Origin: Podocnemis expansa
Lineage: Eukaryota > Chordata > Testudines > Podocnemididae
Length of the DNA: 64,000 bases
NCBI GenBank assembly: GCA_007922195.1
Contig: ML682125.1
Span: forward strand, 2,184,884 to 2,248,883
Reading direction: 5' to 3'
The notes under the pieces are model-generated. The model ran no database searches and was not told the origin of the DNA. It saw only the letters and a list, made by a program, of their open reading frames with translations. How positions within the stretch are numbered: position 1 is the stretch's first letter; each line of letters starts with the position of its first letter. Position numbers and translations under genes: made by a program. This document shows, piece by piece, positions 23,233-34,649 of this stretch.

Positions 23233-23539
23233 CTCCTCTCTGCCAAGTTGTTCGCATTTTCACTCTCTCATCCACTCTGAGTCCCCAGGCTCATCTGGTT
23301 CAAATCCTTTACTATTCCAGGAACAAGGTCTTGATTTTGTCTTAAAATTATAGCCATTTCCCTGGAGGATGTGAAAGCTGATATCCTGGAAAACACCCAT
23401 AATCAGTCCCCTTGTGTCTATATGGGCATCTGACCCATAGATCAAGCAATGGCTTTCCATCTGGAACCTTGACCCAGATTGTCCATTCTTCCAGCATTGG
23501 ATGGATCTGTACCACAAAGGTCTGTCTGTCCTAGAATTT

Positions 23540-24186
23540 TTCCACCCTATGAATGTATTCCCATTAGCTGCCTTCTGCTGCCATGGGGGCAGAGAGAGGG
23601 CTGATGAGTCTGACCTTGTATACCGAGTGTCGGTGTTACGAGGATGACTGATGCCAAGAGAGTGACTGGTGCTATTATTCGGAGCAGCTCCAGGACCTCA
23701 ATCGTCTTGAGCCAAAGGAGTACCAGGAAGTGGATGAGTGCCGAGAGGATTGGTGCAGGTCTGGTGACTGGTGCCGGAATCCTGACCTGCTCTATGAGGA
23801 GGGTCTGTAATGGTAGGGGGACCGGCGTCAGGACCTGGAGCAGTGATGAGGTGAACAACCCCTCCTCAGTGCAAGTCTGCATCATGACTGTGACCGGTGC
23901 TGGGTTGGTGATCAGTGCTGGGAGGGTGACTGGTGCCAAGAGGGTGGACGGGGGTTGCCACTCCAGTCACATCATTGGGTTTCCCTCTTGAAGGTGTCCC
24001 CGTTTTTGGTGCCGCATGCCTCTCTCCCTGAGAGGTTGGAGCTGGGGACTGTCTTGTTGTCATGGCCGTTAAGTCTTGTGCAGTTTCAAAGGTGTCAGAG
24101 GTGGATGGTATATCCAGCTCCCCCACCATGCTACGTTGTGATGGCTCCCTTAATGATTCTGGTGGGCTGATAGGATTAGTAGTTAG
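23540..24186 (-). mobile_element. inverted DIRS gag fragment
   Basis: Read on the minus strand, 23709 to 23632 resembles + strand 24773-24865 (shared words GATTGAGGTCCTGGAG, CAGTCATCCT and ACACC). The composition is the same Thr/Pro/Ala-rich gag type. A minus-strand frame (24129-23866) is low-complexity, Thr/Ser/Pro-rich, and fits the poorly conserved part of a DIRS gag. It faces away from the main DIRS copy that starts just to the right, making a head-to-head pair. Confidence 0.55.
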
Positions 24187-24189
24187 GAT

Positions 24190-26628
24190 TTAGTTGTTAA
24201 GAACCCGAGACTTCGTGCCTAGCTTGCAGGCCTCTGGGGCATGCTGGGGCCCCACGGATTCAAGCCCTGAGGATCCTGCCAGAAACCTATGCCAAGAGGT
24301 GATCCACATGACTCCTGGCTCAGGTATTTGGGAGGGTCACATTGGACAGATCGCTGCAAGATCCGCAAAAGCTTCAAACCGCGGAGTAAGGGAGAAAGAA
24401 GTGCTTGCCTGCAGCAATATCTGATGGAGGAGGCCTTGGGACCACAGCCAAAGCATATGACGCTGGGTTCATCGGTGTGCAGCACACCGGCATCGTCGAG
24501 GGAGCCGTCACTGGGCATATGAGCATCTCCTTCAAAGAGACCAGCCCGGCCTAACTCCCACTCACCAGTGCCAAGAAAAAAGCACAAGACAGAATGGGGT
24601 TGTTTCTCAGCTTGAGTCCCATCCCTTATGGTCTTCAACACACCAAGGCTTCAAGAGACTGTAACTCGGGTTCCTGCTTCCGCAGGGCTGGGTGGATTCC
24701 ATAAGACTCCCGTGAGAACTGGGTCCCTGGCACAATGGAGCATGATGGGAGAGTTGGTACTTCTTGGCCTTGAGAAGATTGAGGTCCTGGAGCCGCTCTG
24801 AATACCGGCACCCATCACCCTCTCCAGTACCAGTCATCCTTGTGACACCAACACCCAGACTACCGGTCCTCAAGGCATTCACCAGTGCAGATGTCGGTTT
24901 CAGCACCATCCTGGTCCCCAAGATCAGATTCTCAGGCTTTGAAGCTTGGGAGGAAGGAACACCCTCGGTGCACACCAGATGGCCCCCTGGCTGCCTCAGT
25001 GGTCTTTCTGGACTCTGTGAGCATATCAATAAGCCCAGGGCCATGGGCATCAAGTCATCGCCTCTCAATTTTGAGCAGCCTGCCCTCCGCTCCATAGCTT
25101 AGTGCCTTAGGGACATGGGACTCCAGTCGTTGCACCCCTTTGCCTCATTGTTTCAAGACCCAGAAACCTCAGACATCAGGACCCCTGGTTTAGCGACTTC
25201 TGCAGGGGAAGAAGGTAAATTAACAGACCTGGGAGATTCAGATGCTAGGGATACCCAGGAACCTGAAGGGGAGCCTAAAGCATCCTTGTCATCATCCCCA
25301 GATGAGGCCTTACTGGAGTTCCCCCTGATGGACTACAAGGTGCACCAGGCCATGCTCAAAAGGGTGGTTCAGGGCTTGAACCTTCAGGTGAAAGAGGTTT
25401 GAGAGGACCTAGACCCTATGACAAATACTCTGGGTTCTGAGGGCCCCCTCACAAGTGGCTCTGCCAATGATCAACAAAATACAAACAACTGCTGATACTT
25501 TGGCAGTCCCCTTTGTCTATACCAGTGGTTCCCAACCTTCAAGCTTGGGACCACTTTTTAACAAAAAAAAAAATTCCTAGAACCCCCCCCCCCCCAGCTG
25601 ATTATGTAATCTGGCCTGCACTACTCTGGTGGGGCCGCTGGGACAGCCGGTGAGCGGCGCCGCCACCACCATGGCCTGCACTGCTGGGGAGCCGCGCTGT
25701 GGCAGCTATGGCCCTCGTCTTCGCCCTCGCAGGGAGCCACGGGTGGGGAGAGGCAGCCCTGGTACGGAGCATCAGGGCTGCAGCTGGATTCCGGCCCTGG
25801 TAGGATGAGGCTCTGCGGAACCCCTGCAACATGTCTGTGGACCCCTGGTACTCCCCGCCCCAGGTTGGGAACCACTGGTCTATACCACCAATGGCAAGGG
25901 GTATTGGCAGAAGGTGTTTCACTCCCTCTAAAGGTCATGACTACTTCTTCACACACCTATCTCCTGGCTCACTGGTAGTCTCTGCTGCAAACGATAAGGA
26001 GCACCAAGGCCATCAGGGTCAAACACCAAAGGCCAAAGTGCCCAAATGACTGGACCTGTTTGGGAGAAAGGTCTACGCTACAGGGGGCTTACAACTGAAG
26101 ATTGCCAACCAGCAGGCAATCCTCAGCAGATAGTTTTAACTCATGGGATACTCTAAGATCAAGGACCAGATACGATTGGACTTGATAGAGGAGTTTGGGA
26201 CCCTGTAAGTGAAGGGAAATCTGTAGTGAAAACCTTGCTGCAAGCAGCACTAGATGCGATGGATTCAGCAGCCAGGGTGATGGGCTCAGGCTTCACCATG
26301 AGGAGATGCTCTTGGCTCTAAATATCAGGCCTGCGTCTAGACAACATTACAAGACCTTCCCTTTGAGTGCAAAGGCTTCTTCTGGAATCAAATGGATTTG
26401 AAACTGCACAACCTAAAGGACTCAAGAGCCACACTAAAGTTGTTAGGCATGCACACCCCCTCTATTCAAAGGAAGCAGTTCAAGCCCCTTCCCATCCAGA
26501 AGCTCTACCCACCCAAACACAAGTACTCCAGCAGTAAAGGCAGGGGCCCCAAACACAGAATCCCTCAGCCATCAAACCCAGGCAAAAATTCAGGGAGACA
26601 GCAACAAGGGCCTAAGAAAACCTTTTGA
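24190..26628 (+). pseudogene. DIRS copy 1 gag-like region
   Basis: The N-terminal part (about 24295-24400) reads DSWLRYLGGSHWTDRCKIR, a decayed version of the Cys/His cluster seen in DIRS gag, followed by a basic FKPRSKGER stretch. The middle (25115-25402) is an acidic, Ser/Pro-rich frame ending in LKRVVQGLNLQVKEV. The C-terminal part (26040-26628) reads through GLTTEDCQ, LLQAALDAMDSAARVMGSGF and LKDSRATLKLLGMHTP into a basic Lys/Pro/Gln-rich tail. At least five stops or shifts break it. The hAT MITE splits it at 25523. Confidence 0.75.
25523..25877. mobile_element. hAT-type MITE in DIRS gag, perfect 8-bp target duplication
   Basis: 355 bp element with near-perfect terminal inverted repeats (CAGTGGTTCCCAACCTTC and CAGGTTGGGAACCACTG), flanked by GTCTATAC at 25515-25522 and 25878-25885. 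An A-run and a C-run lie near the left end. Removing it restores the DIRS gag sequence, so it postdates that element. Confidence 0.95.
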
Positions 26629-26911
26629 AGGTACACCTGAGGGCAGTATTCTAGGACGGTTACTGGATCCTCAACCCCCATTCTGGGACAGACTATTCCA
26701 TTTTTACCGTGCATGGCTCCATCTTACCTCTGACAAGTGGGTCCTTCACACAGCGAAGTTGGGTTGTTCTATCCAGTTTACTACCCTCCACCATTACCCA
26801 CCTTCCCCATCCCTCTTCAGGGACCCCTCTCACAAACAGCTCCTCATGAAGAAAGTGTGAGAACAGGGGCAGTGGAGAAGGTCCCTCTGGAATTCCAAGG
26901 GAAAGGTTTTT

Positions 26912-27467
26912 ATTCAAAACAAGCAAGGAGTCCTGTGGCACTTAGACTAACACATATATTTACTGCATGAGCTTTCATGGGAGAAAAATCTCACTTTGTC
27001 AGATGCTTTAAAGATGGGAGGAAAATAAATGCAGGGAGGCGTAAGTCATGGGATCGGGTCATACTGTAACAGCAAATCAAAGCAGTTGTTAAGATTCAAA
27101 CACTGGGAAACAGCACGTAGGGGAAGGTGAGGTCAAATCACCTGTTGTAATGGGAAAAGAATCCATAGATTTAATCCTGCAGTCACACAATTGAATCTGC
27201 ATTTCAGTTCCAATTCTGCTGTTTCTCTTTCAAGTTTTGATGCGTTACTGACTTACTAGAGCACGGCTGTTAACGAACAGTCAACAGAGTGATTAGGTAG
27301 ACTGAAGTCCTGAGCTACTAGTTTTTGAATGTTGTGATTTCTGATGTCAATTTTGTGCCTGTTTATTCTTTTGTGCAGAGATTGTCATATTTGTCCAATG
27401 TATAAGATGTGGAGGCATTTCTGGCACATGATGACATAAATCACATTATTGGATGAGCAGGTGAATG
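26912..27467 (-). mobile_element. Penelope-like element in the DIRS RT, minus strand
   Basis: Starts with the reverse PLE tail (CAAGCAAGGAGTCCTGTGGC), then a CATGAGCTTTCATGGGAG block. It then runs back into a frameshifted GIY-YIG domain (the complement of 27360-27450 contains the Cys-pair/YIG part). It is 5'-truncated before the RT. Matching direct repeats at the two ends were not evident. Confidence 0.85.
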
Positions 27468-27892
27468 TTACTTTCTAATCCCAATGACAAAAGGAGGCCT
27501 CAGGCCGATCCTAGATCTATGAGCACGCAACAGATTCATAAAAAGAGTTTTTGTTTTGCATGATCTCCTGAGCCACTATCATCTCATCCATGGATCTGGG
27601 GAACTGGTATGCCACTCTACTTCAGAGATATGGAAATACACATTTTGATTTTTCTGCCTCACAGGTGATTCCTCAGGTTTACAGTGGGACCAGAACACCT
27701 CCATTTTACATACCTCCCTTTTGGACTCTTGGTGGCCCCAAATTACAAAATGCATGACCGTAGTGACAGTGATCCTGAAGAAGCGAGGCATTCAGGTCTA
27801 CCCATATGTGGATGACTGGCTGCTGAAAGGCTGCTCCAGGGAGCACATAGAAGATCAGGCTTCCTTCATAGAAGAGACATTCACCCTTTTAG

Positions 27893-28086
27893 ATCCAAAG
27901 GGGCAGTTGTGTTACTGTAGTTCAGTAAAACAAACCAGGAGTCCTGTGGCACTTAGTCTAACAAATAAATTTATTGCATGAGCTGTCATGGGAGAAAGTC
28001 TGACAGTGGGATTTTCTCCCACAAAAGTCCATGCAATAGATATATTTGTTAGTCTTTAAGTGCCACAGGAGTTCTTGTTCGTTCGT
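27893..28086. mobile_element. Penelope-like fold-back, 194 bp, with 13-bp target duplication
   Basis: The left arm is the reverse PLE end (from CAAAGGGGCAGTTGTG through CCAGGAGTCCTGTGGCAC). The right arm is the forward end (CATGCAATAG, TTGTTAGTCTTTAAGTGCC, CAGGAGTTCTTG). The arms meet near 28010. TTCACCCTTTTAG occurs immediately before (27880-27892) and after (28087-28099) the insert. Excising it rejoins the DIRS RT reading. Confidence 0.92.
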
Positions 28087-28089
28087 TTC

Positions 28090-28960
28090 ACCCTTTTAGG
28101 ACTCCAGCTGAAAGAGACACAATTGACTCTGACACCTACTCAGAGAATTGAGTTTATTGGAACAATCAGGCTCAGTAAAAACCAAGGCTTCATTCCTGCA
28201 GTGCTGTGTTTGGGCCATAGATGGCATCTTAAATTCCCTGAGCTCCTTCCCAACCACAGTGGCAAGGAGGTGCCTGACTCTTCTGGGGCATGTGGTGTCC
28301 TGCATTTACATTGTACAGCATTCCAGACTTCGCCTCAGGCCACTAGAGTTATGGCTCAGATCCGTGTTCCACCCACACAGGGACAGCCTGGACAAGGTGG
28401 TCTCTCTCCCACCCTCAGTGGTGACTGAAATTGGAACACGTTTTGGCGGGGGTTCCCTTCACAAAACCTCAACCCACTGTAATATTGGTAAGATGCCTTG
28501 CAGCTAGGTTGGGGTGCCCATACAGGGCCTATGGTCACTACAGGAATTATGACTACATGTAAAGTTATAGTAACTGAGAGTGATGAGGTTAACTTGTCAG
28601 ACCTTCAGGGACCGGGACCAGATCCAAGGCCAACATGTAGCAGTCCTAATGGACAACATGGCAGCAATGTTTTACTTGAATGGACGGGGGGGGGGTCCAC
28701 TCTTCCCTACTGTGGAGGGAGGTGATGAGGCTATGGGAGGAGTGCATAGCCCCCTCAATACAACCAGAGGTCTCGCATCTCCTGGGATCCCAGAATATGA
28801 TAGCAGACTGCCTCAGCTCTTCACTGTCAGGTCATGAATGGACCATTACAGCAGATCTCCTCTTGGAGATCTTCCAAAGGTGGGGTTTTCCCCAACTGGA
28901 TCTCTTCGCTACCAGGGAAAACAGGAAGTGCCCTGGTTCTGTTTGTTTCAAGGCCACAGC
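28090..28960 (+). pseudogene. DIRS copy 1 RNase H (broken)
   Basis: Recognisable pieces: an ALQLGWGAHTGP stretch at about 28496-28530 equivalent to the first RNase H acidic block, LMDNMAAMFYLN at about 28645-28680 (second acidic residue), LLGSQNMIADCLS at about 28775-28810 (third), and FPQLDLFATRENRKC at about 28888-28930. This order is the DIRS RNase H followed by the conserved LDLFAT tail. A frameshift lies at the 10-base G-run at 28686-28695. Confidence 0.8.
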
Positions 28961-28999
28961 CGGGGGTCCCTCTTGGACATGTTCCACCTAAAGTGGGGG

Positions 29000-30330
29000 T
29001 CAGGCCTTCTGTATGTGTTTGTCTTTCCGCCTCATCCACAAGGTCCTCCTAGAGGTGAAAAGGGACAAGGCATCAATAATCCTCATTGCCCTGGTATGCC
29101 CCAGACAACACAAGTTCCCAACACCGCTGCAGATGTCAGTGGAACCCCCAGTCTCACTGCCTCTATGGCCAGATCTGATCTCACAGGGCCAAAGACAGCT
29201 TTATCACCCTAGTATGGTGTCCCTGCATCTGATGGCATGGAAACTTTGTGGCTGAATGAGATGGAAAGGGGATGTTCAAGTCAGGTCTGAAAGGTCCTCC
29301 TTGAGAGCAGAAGGCCTTCCACTAGAGCGGCTTACACTGCCAAATGGTCCTGGTTCTTAAGCTGAGTGTTTGAGAAGGGACTCTTTCCAAGATGGGCCCC
29401 CATCTCTCTGGTCTTACCTCCTTCACTTGAAATAATCATGCTTGGCTCTGTCAATAAAAGTACACCTAGTGGCCATCTTGGCCTTCTGCTTGGGAGAGGG
29501 GGATAGCTGTTTTCTCAGGCCCACTGATTTCTTGTTTTCTTAAAGGCCTAGAAAGGCTGTATCCCCCAGTGTGCCACTGGACACCTACATGGGACCTGAA
29601 TCTCCTACTTTCAAAACTAATGGCATCCTCTCTTTAATCTATGGCATCCTGCTCACTACTTCTGTTATCCTGGAAGGTTGCCTTCCTAGTTGCAGTCCCC
29701 TCAGGATGCTGGGTATCAGAATTAAAGGCCTTAATGCCTGAACCCCTTTGCATGATTTTCCATAGGAACAAAGTCCAGTTACATCCTCACCCTACCCTGC
29801 CCTCTTCTCAAAGGCGGTTGCAGAATTCCACTGCTGTCAGGAGATATTGCTTCCAGTCCCTACGCCTCATTCTAATGAGAGGGAAAGGACCCTTCACATG
29901 TGAGAGAGTCATAGGGCCTTGGCCTTCTACATAGATAGGACTAGGCCCTTCTGCAAATCCTCCCAACTTTCCATAGCCTTAATAGAAAGGATGAAGGGGA
30001 TGCCAGTGTCCTCCCAGAGGATTTCATCCTGGGTCTCCTCATGGATTAAGATATGTTATGAATTGGCAAATGGCCCTCCCCCGCATTCACAGCGCATTTC
30101 ACACAGGTGCAGGCATCTTCTGCTTCATTCCTAGCGCATGTTCCCACCATAGAAATCTGTGGAGCACCCACCTAGGCCTCAGTACATTTGTTTACATCCC
30201 ACTATACCATCATGCATCAAAGCAGGGAGGATGTGGCAGTGGGCAGGACAGTTCTTCAGGCTGTACTATAGATGGCTCCGACCCCTCCATCTATAGGCTA
30301 GCTAGTGATTCACCTAGATTGGAACTGGCA
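29000..30330 (+). pseudogene. DIRS copy 1 tyrosine recombinase (broken)
   Basis: The frame at 29660-29770 contains LSWKVAFLVAVPSGCWVSEL, matching the box that normally carries the first catalytic Arg (usually SARRVSEL), so that Arg appears lost. The frame at 29919-30060 continues AFYIDRTRPF, SSWVSSWIKICYELA. The HxTR box region (about 30085-30110) is frameshifted. A FVYIPLYHH stretch near 30200-30230 sits where the final Tyr should be. DIRS elements use this enzyme to integrate circular DNA. This copy cannot be active. Confidence 0.75.
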
Positions 30331-30412
30331 TGAGCACACTTGAAGAAGAAAGGAAGGTTTCTCACCCATGACAGGTGTTCTTTGACAGGTGTGCTCATGC
30401 CCATTCCAGATC
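30310..30412. repeat. DIRS copy 1 terminal inverted hairpin
   Basis: TGGAACTGGCATGAGCACAC (about 30318-30337) is complementary to a segment at about 30384-30405 (GTGTGCTCATGCCCATTCCA), with the loop rich in AAGAAG and GTTCTT words. DIRS termini of this kind are inverted repeats used in circularisation. Confidence 0.7.
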
Positions 30413-30429
30413 CCACCCATCTTCCTCAT

Positions 30430-31230
30430 GTGGCCCTTGTGGTGATTTGAGTTTGAGACTGCTGCTATAGAGGATCATGATCATCCCATCTGGCCTTTAG
30501 CCAGTCCAACGACTCAGACTTTTTCTGCACTTGGGGGAGTGAACTGCAGAGCTAGGGGGCCCTCACAGTGAACACTTGCCCTGCTTGCTGTTTCTCTTCT
30601 GCATGGTTCCTGCTTGGGTGCCTTTTCTCATCTCCCTTATGTAGGTGGAGAGAGGGAAGGCATGAAATGGTAGACAGCTACAGGCTTATGAGTTGAATTA
30701 GCAGGTGTCTGACTGCCGTGGGATAGTAATTAGATCCAGGGCATTTTGTTTCTGGCCTACAGCTGTATAAACCTCTCTGATGCTCTGTGGAGGGTGTAGT
30801 TGTGGTTGACCATATCTGATGTTTTTTTAACCACAGCAGTATTCAGCTGTGCCTTTCCTTCTAATAATAGTAGTAAGATCTGTCTATCATACAAATGACG
30901 CACAGAAATTGCATTTCCTCTAACCCAAGAGTCAAGCTGTTTGTGCATGTTATTCTCTGTAGGCTTTGTTCTTCAAGTAGCAGATGAAAAGGGGCCAAAT
31001 GTGACCGGCGTCTGTGGCTTGGCACGTTCTTTCAGCAACTTCTGGTTGGAGCCCAGGCTGATTTCTTCTTCAAAGATAACCATTTTATACCAGATTATAG
31101 GATATTGTACATTAGAGAGGGAAAAGGCTGTGTGACTTCCATGTCCTGTTCTGTATGAAGTGGATGGTGGGGGTAGGGGGGGTTGGTCTATTCAGGAGAT
31201 TTAGAAGAGCTGGTTAAGGAGCTCACTCGA
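30430..31230. other. non-coding stretch with a partial hAT end
   Basis: A single hAT-like right edge (GTGATTTGAGTTTGAGACTG) at about 30440-30462 resembles the edge of the 6536-6723 element. No partner end was found. The rest is unremarkable. Confidence 0.35.
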
Positions 31231-31234
31231 CCAT

Positions 31235-32535
31235 CCATGCTGATTTTTTTCAATAAGCTTGGAGCACTGGGGAATTCTAGAAAATTGGAGAAAAGCTAAT
31301 AATATGCCAATATTTCAGAAGGATAGCTTGGGTAATTGTAGGTCTATTGGTCTAATATTGATCCTGGCAAGGTAATGAGCAGTTGATACAGCATTTAATT
31401 AATAAAGAATTAAAGGACAATATAATTTGTGGATTTATGCAAAGTAGATTTCTAATTGACATTTGACTTGATACTATGCAATGTTTTGACTAAAAATCTA
31501 GAATGTTATAAAATTAACATGGCAGATATTAAATAGCTTTAAAGCTGGTTAACTGATGATCTCAAAGTGTAATTCTAAATGGAGAATCATCATTGAGCAA
31601 ATGTGTTTCTTGTGGGGTCCCTTAGGGTTTGGCTCTTGGCCATATGGTATTTAACATTTTTATCAGTAATCTGGCAGAAAAGCTACATAATCACTGAAAA
31701 ATTCCAGAAGGATAGCTGTGTTAACCTTAACCATAAAATCATCCTTAATCTTTCTGTATCTCCCTGGCTCATTCACTACAGAGTGCTCTGTGAGAAGGAT
31801 TTGTTCATTAGGCATTGAGGCAGACCATGTTATGTAGCAAAAATAATGGAAGTTCTGTGGAACCTTAGAGAGTAACGAGATTTCTCTAGGCATAAGCTTT
31901 CATGGGCTGCAACCCACTTCATCACATGCAGCTGACAAAGTGGGTTACAGCCCACAAAAGCTTATGCCTGAAGAAATCTCTGTCGTCTTTAAGGTTCCAC
32001 AGGACTTCTGTTGGTTTTGCTATAATTACTAAAAGCTTCCAAATGACCCAAACATTGGTGGGTTGCTAAATAATGGTGGGGACAGGTCACTTATGCATAG
32101 CAATCTGAATTGTTTTTGGTAAGCTTAGTGTGAACAACCAATACATGCATTTTAGTGTGACTGAATGTGAGTGTGTCCATCAAGGAGCAAAGGACACAGC
32201 CCATGCTTACAGGACGGGGGGGCTTACCCTGGGAAGCAGTGACTGACAGAAATTTGGGAGTTGTGGTGGATAATCAGCTGAACATGAGCTCTTCCTAGTG
32301 CAACATCAAGGCCAAAAGGTTTAATGTGACCCTTGGATCCACAAAGAGGGGAATCTTGAATAGTAATAGAGCGGTTTTTACCACTGCACTGGGCATAGTT
32401 GGAATGTTTGGTCCAGTTCTGCTGTCTGTAATTCTGGTAAGATGGTGATAAATTGGAGAGGGTTCAGAGAAGAACCATGCAAGTAGCATGCCCTATAGTA
32501 ATAGATTTCAAATCCATGACAGTGGGTGAATGGTG
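31235..32535 (+). mobile_element. old CR1-type LINE, RT and 3' ORF2 part, + strand
   Basis: The nucleotide order follows a reptile CR1 ORF2: an AGAAAAGCTAATAATATGCC segment before the RT core, AGGTCTATTGGTCTAATATT, GATCTCAAAGTGTAATT, TGGGGTCCCTTAGGG (GVPQG box), TGGATAATCAGCTGAACATGA and ATTGGAGAGGGTTCAGAGAA. All frames are broken by stops and indels, so it is ancient. A PLE fold-back interrupts it at about 31840-32022. The CR1 assignment is from recall of consensus wording. Confidence 0.8.
31840..32022. mobile_element. Penelope-like fold-back, about 183 bp
   Basis: Left arm reversed (AAGTTCTGTGGAACCTTAGA, CATAAGCTTTCATGGGCTG), right arm forward (CCCACAAAAGCTTATGCC, TTCCACAGGACTTCTG). The arms meet near CAGCTGACAAAG at 31930. 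A further degraded PLE edge (CAGAAGGATAGCTGTGTTAA) lies at 31704-31723. Confidence 0.85.
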
Positions 32536-32539
32536 TAAT

Positions 32540-34465
32540 ATAATAGCTGTGACTCCCTGGCAGTATCTGCCTTCAGGACAAGGTGAGGGAGGGAGTTACA
32601 AGTGAGGAAGAAAAGACATGTTCAGCAGGGTTGAAGCGTGAGCAAGGTACAGAGAAGCATAGTGGAGACTGAAAAGGAGAGCACTAGATGGTAGGAACTG
32701 CAGATGAGACGGCTCTTGCACCACTGGCACGGGTCTGGTTGTGTGGAGGGATAGGGGAGGCTAGTGCTAGGGCGTGGTGAATGGAGAACAAAGAAGCGTC
32801 ATGCTACATGCATGGCTACTTTTTAAAAGCTTTGGGGAATTTGTACTTTGTGCTGACTGAAGGTGGTAAGAGCAAACGGGAGAAGCTGCAGCAGAAGTAA
32901 CTGCACCTTCAGGGTGAGGGCACCAGGAGACCCAGTTGGGGATGCCTGTTTGGAGCATGGTGCCCATTTTCCCCCCTCTCCCACCATGTGGGCCCAGAGG
33001 CACTCTCTGCTACCCCTCCTGGCCCCACCCATCTCATTTTGGTGTGGGACCAGTGATGGTGTCCTGGCCAGTGTGTGTCCTGCCAGGGTGTTAGGTAACA
33101 CAGCAGAAGAAGCCACCCACCCTTTCAGAACAAGCAAAACCCACCCAAAAGAAGCCAGCAGGCCAACAAGGTTAATGCTCCCCTGCCCCCTGTCCTGCTT
33201 CCCCTATGTCTGTGTTTTGATTCATACAATAATCTTCCCATGTGGCCAGTCACTCAGGTGCCAGCCACCAGTGGGCCAAGGGAATTTAGAGGCGGGGGGG
33301 GGGGGATGATGTCACTGCATGTGCATTGGATTGGTGGGTGTGATGTCATGTCAACCACACTCACAGTTGGAGAAGTCCACCCATCCTTGGGCCAGGCTAC
33401 AGAGTCTTTTAATTCCTTCTTTGGGCTACTTTACTTCCCTGTCACCCAAAAGAAGCCCAGCCCACAGTTGTCAGGTTATGTGTAGCTGAGCTTCCTGAAT
33501 TCTAGCCCAATTTTACTTATGAGCCCATCTGTCACACCCAGTGCCCCTTCCCCACCCCCTCCCACCTCTTCAAATATCAGGGCCAATTTAGTCCACCACT
33601 GCACATGGGCCTTATTCATCAAAGGTGCTTTAGTGTTGCAGTGGTGGATGCAACAGCCCTTCCTCCCATGGTGCCATGCTGAGGAAATCCTCATCCTGAG
33701 CTGGTCCAGGCTCACTGTGTAATGCCTATCTTAGAAGCTAGCAGCTATGCAGGGAGACATCCTAAGCTAATCGGGAGAAGGGAGGGGTTTAGGGGATTAA
33801 ACAGGTGGTCTGATGTCCCTGGCTGACAGGCCCAGGGATTCTCATCTCTTTCAGCCTGGGATCCTCAGCCATGAACCCCTCCAAAAGTCGAGCACCAGGT
33901 CAGCTCCTTAGTGAGCCCATAGCCAGAAACTAAAACCACCTGTGTCTCATGCTCATACTTGATACCTCTTGAGCTTCCCCTGTGACCCCAACTGGCTTTT
34001 GTGTGGGTGCCAGCTATCCTTGTGTCCTGAGCCTCACCAGGCCCCACACAGGCCAGGACATCACCTCCGGGCCCACACTAAGGTGGGACTTTGGAGAGGG
34101 GCAGGGCCAGGAGGGGGAGCAGAGTGCCTATGGGCCCTTGTGGTGGGAGAAGAAGGGGAAGGGCAGAGCTCAGAGGTGGGGAAATGGGCACCCCTCCTGC
34201 TGTGGAGCCTGACAGATATCGGCCCTTAGTCATGCTCCGAACTTGCCTAGAGGATTGGGGCCTGTTGCTGTTTAGTGGCATGCAATGGGGGCATGTTGCA
34301 TGTGCTGGAGTTGGATGGGAACTGCAGTGATGAGAAGGGGAGCTGAGATCCGTCTCCGGGCTCCCTCTGGCTGGGACTGCTGCTTGGGCTCCCTTGTGGT
34401 CTCTTGGAGAGCTCACATCCCCTGCTGGCTTGTTTGGGTAGCTGCAGCAGATCCTGCGTCTGACC
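32540..34465. other. non-coding stretch, nothing recognised
   Basis: About 1.9 kb of GC-moderate DNA with several 70-150 codon frames on both strands. None has a recognisable domain. A G-run lies near 33293-33304. Confidence 0.35.
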
Positions 34466-34480
34466 TTTTTCCCTTTGACA

Positions 34481-34632
34481 AGTTCAAAAGGGGTAGTAGT
34501 TTTGCAAAACAAACAAGGAGTCCTGTGGTCCTTTAAAGACTAACAAATTTATTTATTGTGTTAGCTTTCATGGGAGACAGCTCATGATAAATAAATTTGT
34601 TATTCTTTAAGGACCACAGAGCTCTTTGCTTG
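34481..34632. mobile_element. Penelope-like fold-back, 152 bp, with 14-bp target duplication
   Basis: Reverse arm (AGTTCAAAAGGGGTAGTAG, CAAGGAGTCCTGTGG) and forward arm (TAAATAAATTTGTTATTCTT, AAGGACCACAGAGCTC) meet near 34577. TTTTCCCTTTGACA is present at 34467-34480 and again at 34633-34646. It lies in single-copy-looking DNA about 1.1 kb upstream of the first semaphorin exon. Confidence 0.92.
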
Positions 34633-34649
34633 TTTTCCCTTTGACAGCT

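Larger units (their letters stand above)
26640..28100 (+). pseudogene. DIRS copy 1 reverse transcriptase (broken)
   Basis: Pieces of the RT survive: PLEFQGKGFYS before the PLE insertion, then LIPMTKGGLRPILDL (27475-27520) after it, and the catalytic YVDDWLL motif at 27805-27825. DIRS RTs carry Y-x-DD followed by W/C-L. Between them the frame shifts several times. The fold-back insertion at 27893 falls just downstream of the catalytic motif, between FTLL and GLQLKE. Non-functional. Confidence 0.8.
24190..30420 (+). mobile_element. DIRS-type tyrosine-recombinase retrotransposon, copy 1 (decayed)
   Basis: In order on the + strand: gag (24190-26628), reverse transcriptase (26640-28100), RNase H (28090-28960), tyrosine recombinase (29000-30330) and a terminal inverted hairpin (30310-30412). 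This order and the use of a tyrosine recombinase instead of an integrase define DIRS elements. The reading frame is broken by many stops and frameshifts. Three later insertions lie inside it: a hAT MITE (25523-25877), a PLE (26912-27467) and a PLE fold-back (27893-28086). The left terminus was not located. Confidence 0.85.

Noticed and set aside
23547..23939. 130-codon minus frame with repeated Ala-Pro-Val-Thr wording considered as a repeat-protein gene
   Set aside because: The opposite strand and the neighbouring DIRS gag share the same words; best explained as an inverted gag fragment.
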